Below, one piece after another: positions 61,181 through 64,000 of a stretch of 64,000 bases of DNA. The DNA comes from Enhydrobacter sp. GTDB taxonomy: Bacteria > Pseudomonadota > Alphaproteobacteria > Reyranellales > Reyranellaceae. The notes below the pieces were generated by a model. That model saw only the letters and a list, made by a program, of their open reading frames with translations, did not search any database and was not told the DNA's origin. The stretch's first letter is position 1, and the number at the start of each line of letters is the position of its first letter. Made by a program: the position numbers and the translations under genes. The stretch is taken from assembly GCA_025808875.1 (NCBI GenBank), contig CP075528.1, positions 4,524,473 through 4,588,472 on the forward strand, written 5' to 3'.

Positions 61181-61548
61181 GGCGTCGCGACGCCGAGGGC
61201 CCGGACGCGCTTCAGAGCCTCAACGAGCTCCGCGCGCAGGGTGTCGAAATCGCGCCGCAGCGCACCCTGCCGACCGACCAGCACGTAGTCGAGGTCGGGC
61301 CGCCCCTGGGCCGGAATCACCAGCCGGGCAATTTCGCGCAAGCGGCGGCGCACCCGGTTTCGAACCACGGCGTTGCCGACCTTGCGGCTGACCGTGAAAC
61401 CTACCCGCGCCGTGGCCGGCGCGGGATCCGTCGGCGCCGGGGCGACCTGGAGGACAAAGCCTGGCATGGCACAACGCCGTCCGGCCTGTACGCGCAGGAA
61501 GTCCCGACGATTGGGCAGTCGCCCGGGACGCGCCGGGGCCACGGGCAA
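61177..61548 (-). CDS. rnpA: Ribonuclease P protein component RnpA
   Basis: Protein subunit of RNase P that helps mature tRNA 5' ends. GFTVSRKVGNAVVRNRVRRRLREIAR (about 50-75) carries the RNR motif of the family, and LPNRRDFLRVQAGRR the N-terminal part. It is 123 residues from a TTG start at 61548, 9 bases after the rpmH stop; a GTG two codons in is an alternative. Its stop overlaps yidD. Confidence 0.94.
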   Translation of the reverse strand: MPVAPARPGRLPNRRDFLRVQAGRRCAMPGFVLQVAPAPTDPAPATARVGFTVSRKVGNAVVRNRVRRRLREIARLVIPAQGRPDLDYVLVGRQGALRRDFDTLRAELVEALKRVRALGVATP

Positions 61549-61557
61549 GGACGGAAA

Positions 61558-61692
61558 CTAGGCCGAGAGGCGCTTGCGGCCCGACCGGCGGCGGTTGGCG
61601 ATGACCTTGCGGCCGCCCACCGTCGCCATCCGCGACCGGAAGCCGTGCCGGCGCTTGCGCACCAGCTTGCTCGGCTGATAGGTGCGTTTCAT
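61558..61692 (-). CDS. rpmH: 50S ribosomal protein L34
   Basis: A 44-residue ribosomal protein with the invariant start MKRTYQPSKLVRKRRHGFRS and end RSGRKRLSA. It opens the rpmH-rnpA-yidD-yidC-engB operon. CAGGAGTTGCGTC before the ATG supplies the ribosome site. Confidence 0.98.
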   Translation of the reverse strand: MKRTYQPSKLVRKRRHGFRSRMATVGGRKVIANRRRSGRKRLSA

Positions 61693-61714
61693 GACGCAAC
61701 TCCTGCAAACACAA

Positions 61715-61739
61715 GCCCCCGCAGCGAAGGCGCGGGGGC
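61715..61739 (-). other. GC-rich hairpin in the rpmH leader
   Basis: Arms GCCCCCGC (61715-61722) and GCGGGGGC (61732-61739) pair around a 9-base loop, between the rpmH promoter and its ATG. On the minus strand TTGTGTTT follows the stem. It may be a leader structure that tunes rpmH expression or a weak terminator. Confidence 0.45.
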
Positions 61740-61756
61740 GAATTCCGTGGGCGAGG

Positions 61757-61785
61757 GTAATAAGCGCGCCGGTGCCGCGAGTCAA
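61757..61785 (-). promoter_or_regulatory. sigma-70 promoter of the rpmH operon
   Basis: On the minus strand TTGACT (61785-61780) and TATTAC (61762-61757) are separated by 17 bases. The start of transcription would be near 61750, leaving a leader of about 57 nt that contains the hairpin. A strong promoter is expected for a ribosomal protein operon. Confidence 0.68.
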
Positions 61786-61807
61786 CGCGACTCGCTAGAG
61801 TGGCGCC

Positions 61808-62455
61808 ATGACCCTGGTCCTGCATGGCTATCGCTTCAGCGTCTATCGGCGCATCGCCCGCCTCGCCCTCGAGGAGAAGGGGTTGGCCTACGGACACGAG
61901 GAAGTGAATCCCTTCGACCCGGCGATGCCCGCCGACTATCTACGGCTCCATCCTTTCGGCCGCGTGCCGACTCTGATCCATGACGGCTTCGTCCTCTACG
62001 AGACGGGCGCAATCACCCGCTATGTCGACCGCGCCTTTGCGGGCCCGAGCCTGCAGCCGGCCGATGCCAGGGCGGTCGGCCGCATGGACCAGATCCTGTC
62101 GGTGGTCGATTCCTATGCCTATTGGCCCCTGGTCCGGCAGGTCTTCGCCCATGGTGTGTTTCGGCCGCGTACCGGCGGCACGGGCGACGAGGACGAGGTC
62201 CGAAAGGGTTTGGACGCCGCGCCCAAGGTTCTGGACGCCCTCGACAAGCTGGCAGGCGACGATCGGTTCCTGGTGGGTCCCTCACCCTCGCTCGCCGACC
62301 TTCATCTCGGCGCCATGATCGCCTATTTCGTCCTGGCGCCCGAGGGGCGGACCCTGTTGGAGCGCTGGCCGCGGCTGGCCGCCTGGTGGGCGCGAATGGC
62401 CGGTCGCCCCAGCATGCTCTCCACCGAGCCGGGCCTCCCCGTCATCACAAGTTGA
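61808..62455 (+). CDS. Glutathione S-transferase family protein
   Basis: A 215-residue cytoplasmic transferase. The N-terminal thioredoxin-like domain has YRFSVYRRIARLALEEKGL, the cis-Pro segment GRVPTLIHDGFVLYETGAITRYVD with the glutathione-binding Glu, and the helical C-terminal domain has DDRFLVGPSPSLADLHLGAMI. The substrate is unknown. It is divergent from the rpmH operon. Confidence 0.92.
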   Translation: MTLVLHGYRFSVYRRIARLALEEKGLAYGHEEVNPFDPAMPADYLRLHPFGRVPTLIHDGFVLYETGAITRYVDRAFAGPSLQPADARAVGRMDQILSVVDSYAYWPLVRQVFAHGVFRPRTGGTGDEDEVRKGLDAAPKVLDALDKLAGDDRFLVGPSPSLADLHLGAMIAYFVLAPEGRTLLERWPRLAAWWARMAGRPSMLSTEPGLPVITS

Positions 62456-62502
62456 TCGGGCGTGCTTTGAGCACGTCGCCGGGCGTGCCTAAATCGCGTG
62501 TG

Positions 62503-63213
62503 ATGAGGTCCTCCCCATGGCGCCGGCTGATCCCCGTGGCGATTCTGCTGCTCGGGCTGGCGCTCTTCGTTCTGTTCCGGCTCGACCGGCATCTCTCCTT
62601 CGAAATGTTGGGGCGGCACCATGCCGAACTCGTCGCCTGGGTGAAAGAGAACGCCGTGCTGGCAGCGTGCGCGTTCGTGCTGGCCTATGCGGCGGCGGTG
62701 GCCTTCTCTCTTCCCGTGGCCGTTCTGGCCACGCCGGTGGCCGGTTTCCTGTTCGGGCCGTGGCTCGGCGCGACCCTCTCGGTGATCGGCGCGACATTGG
62801 GATCGATCGCCGTCTTCCTGGCGGCGCGCACCGCCTTCCGCGACCTGTTCCACGCGCGCGCGGGCGCCCGGCTGGCGCGCCTCGAGGAGGGCTTTCGGCG
62901 CGACAGTTTCAGCTACCTGCTGTTTCTCCGCCTGGTACCGATCTTCCCGTTCTGGCTGATCAACATCGTGCCGGCCCTGCTCGGCATGAAGCTCGACCGC
63001 TATGCGCTCGCCACCTTCATCGGCATCATCCCCGGCGCCATCGTCTACGCCGGAGTCGGCAGCGGGCTCGGCAACCTGATCGATCGCGGCGAAACGCCGG
63101 ATCTCGGCGTGATCTTCGAGTGGCACATCCTGTTGCCGTTGCTGGGGCTGGCCGTTCTCGCCCTGCTTCCGGTGATCTACGCCCGCCTGCGCCCGCGCAG
63201 GACGGCAACATGA
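62503..63213 (+). CDS. TVP38/TMEM64-like membrane protein (VTT domain)
   Basis: A 236-residue inner-membrane protein of the DedA-related VTT family with about five helices. FSLPVAVLATPVAGFLFGPWLGATLSVIGATLGSIAVFLAAR (about 66-107) and LLFLRLVPIFPFWLINIVPALLGM are the conserved core. Family members are proposed lipid scramblases. Its stop overlaps the start of a disulfide reductase (ATGA), a pairing common in proteobacteria. The ATG at 62503 is used; a GTG directly before it is in frame. Confidence 0.88.
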   Translation: MRSSPWRRLIPVAILLLGLALFVLFRLDRHLSFEMLGRHHAELVAWVKENAVLAACAFVLAYAAAVAFSLPVAVLATPVAGFLFGPWLGATLSVIGATLGSIAVFLAARTAFRDLFHARAGARLARLEEGFRRDSFSYLLFLRLVPIFPFWLINIVPALLGMKLDRYALATFIGIIPGAIVYAGVGSGLGNLIDRGETPDLGVIFEWHILLPLLGLAVLALLPVIYARLRPRRTAT

Positions 63214-64000
63214 CCGACATGCTGAGGCCCGACATCTGCATCGTCGGCGGCGGTTCGGCCGGTCTGTTCGTCGCCGCCGGCGCCGCCCAGCTCGGACTCG
63301 AAGTCGTGTTGATCGAGCGCGGGCCCATGGGTGGCGACTGCCTGAACTACGGTTGCGTGCCGTCGAAGGCGCTGATCGCCGCCGGCAAGGCGGCGCAGGC
63401 CCAGCGCGAGAGCGCCGTCTTCGGTATCGAGCCGACCGAACCGCATGTCGACTTCGCGCGCGTGATGGATCACGTTCACGGGGTCATCGCCACCATCGCA
63501 CCCAACGACTCGGTCGAGCGCTTCGAGAAGCTCGGCGTGCGCGTGCTGAAGGAGACGGCGCGCTTCGCGAGCGACGACGAGCTGCAAGCCGGCGGGTTCC
63601 GCATCAGGCCGCGCCGCATCGTCCTGGCGACGGGTTCTCGCCCGGCCACGCCGCCGATCCCGGGCCTCGCCGCATCGCCGTACCTCACCAACGAGACCGT
63701 GTTCGCCAATCGCGTGCTGCCGAGCCATCTCGTCGTGATCGGGGGCGGCCCGATCGGACTTGAGCTGGCGCAGGCCCATCGACGGCTGGGATCGCGCGTG
63801 ACGGTGCTCGAGGCCGCGTCCTTCCTGTCGAAGGACGATCCGGAACTCGCGACGGTGGCGCTGGCGCGGCTGCGGCGCGAAGGCGTCGATCTGCGCGACA
63901 ACGCGACCATCTCGCGCGTCGAGGGAACTTCGGTCGTGCTGGAGAGCGGCGAGCACATCGACGGTTCGCACCTGCTGGTCGCCGCCGGGCGCGCGCCCAA
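63210..64000 (+). CDS. FAD-dependent disulfide oxidoreductase (partial)
   Basis: N-terminal 263 residues of a pyridine nucleotide-disulfide reductase of the dihydrolipoamide dehydrogenase/mercuric reductase family; the rest lies beyond the window. The FAD motif CIVGGGSAGLFVAAGAA, the redox disulfide GGDCLNYGCVPSK (about 42-54), ATGSRPATPPIPG and the NAD motif VVIGGGPIGLELAQ are seen. Translational coupling to the VTT protein suggests a shared membrane-redox role that is not established. Lipoamide or mercury cannot be assumed as substrate. Confidence 0.92.
   Translation, partial: MTDMLRPDICIVGGGSAGLFVAAGAAQLGLEVVLIERGPMGGDCLNYGCVPSKALIAAGKAAQAQRESAVFGIEPTEPHVDFARVMDHVHGVIATIAPNDSVERFEKLGVRVLKETARFASDDELQAGGFRIRPRRIVLATGSRPATPPIPGLAASPYLTNETVFANRVLPSHLVVIGGGPIGLELAQAHRRLGSRVTVLEAASFLSKDDPELATVALARLRREGVDLRDNATISRVEGTSVVLESGEHIDGSHLLVAAGRAP

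Overview
This is a GC-rich chromosomal segment of an alphaproteobacterium. The evidence is the NAD-glutamate dehydrogenase of about 1600 residues, the SUV3-like helicase next to an S4 protein, a ferredoxin and CarD, the dapB/DUF2244/nth group, the ubiE-ubiB-coaBC-dut order, rpmH-rnpA-yidD-yidC-engB, and the alpha-type Rho P-loop. A soil or freshwater heterotroph of the Reyranella/Rhodospirillales/Hyphomicrobiales kind fits, but this genus-level guess is only an inference. I see no rRNA, tRNA, CRISPR array, prophage or insertion sequence. The window is mostly core chromosome with single accessory genes set into conserved blocks.

Layout. 1-2.9 kb: end of an unknown gene, aroE, a PaaI-like thioesterase, and convergent rho with a clear sigma-70 promoter. 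2.9-9.8 kb: a leftward run of ubiE, ubiB, a TauE-like exporter, coaBC, dut, an Rrf2 regulator, a PcaC-like protein, a 68-residue ORF and a 3-hydroxyisobutyrate-dehydrogenase-like enzyme. 9.8-12.1 kb: a halohydrin dehalogenase, an unknown protein and a parDE toxin-antitoxin pair with its operator. 12.1-15.1 kb: nrdA and nrdB, separated by a large inverted REP-like repeat. 15.1-20.8 kb: a regulatory gap, NAD-glutamate dehydrogenase and msrB. 20.8-24.6 kb: a 36-residue secreted peptide, an epoxide-hydrolase-like enzyme, a zinc importer operon (Zur-type site, 38-residue membrane ORF, znuC, znuB) and a divergent DUF1223 protein.

24.6-29.3 kb: helicase, S4 protein, ferredoxin and carD with a terminator. 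29.4-38.8 kb: an M48 lipoprotein protease, a prolyl aminopeptidase, a TauD-type oxygenase, the chaperone genes grpE, dnaK and dnaJ (with alkB set between grpE and dnaK), and an MFS-like protein. 38.8-43.7 kb: a HAD hydrolase head to head with tag, an M81 peptidase, a broken DUF3303-like gene, dapB, a DUF2244 protein and nth. 43.7-47.0 kb: an EamA transporter with an XRE-cupin regulator, and a UMF1-type transporter with a NudB-like hydrolase. 47.0-54.7 kb: dapD, a second TauD-type oxygenase, a SnoaL-like protein, lemA-htpX-GDPD, and a GntR-regulated module of a PhyH oxygenase and a SAF-domain oxidoreductase.

54.7-64 kb: two small uncharacterised genes, def, argB, a 2OG-Fe(II) oxygenase, the engB-yidC-yidD-rnpA-rpmH block (engB carries an unusual tail), a glutathione transferase, a VTT-domain membrane protein and the start of a flavin disulfide reductase.

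Themes. Five different 2-oxoglutarate/Fe(II) oxygenases lie in one 64 kb window. A halohydrin dehalogenase, an epoxide-hydrolase-like enzyme and a haloacid-dehalogenase-like HAD protein could together serve halogenated-compound breakdown, though they are not in one operon. Several regulators carry readable palindromes next to their own start codons (ParD, XRE-cupin, GntR).
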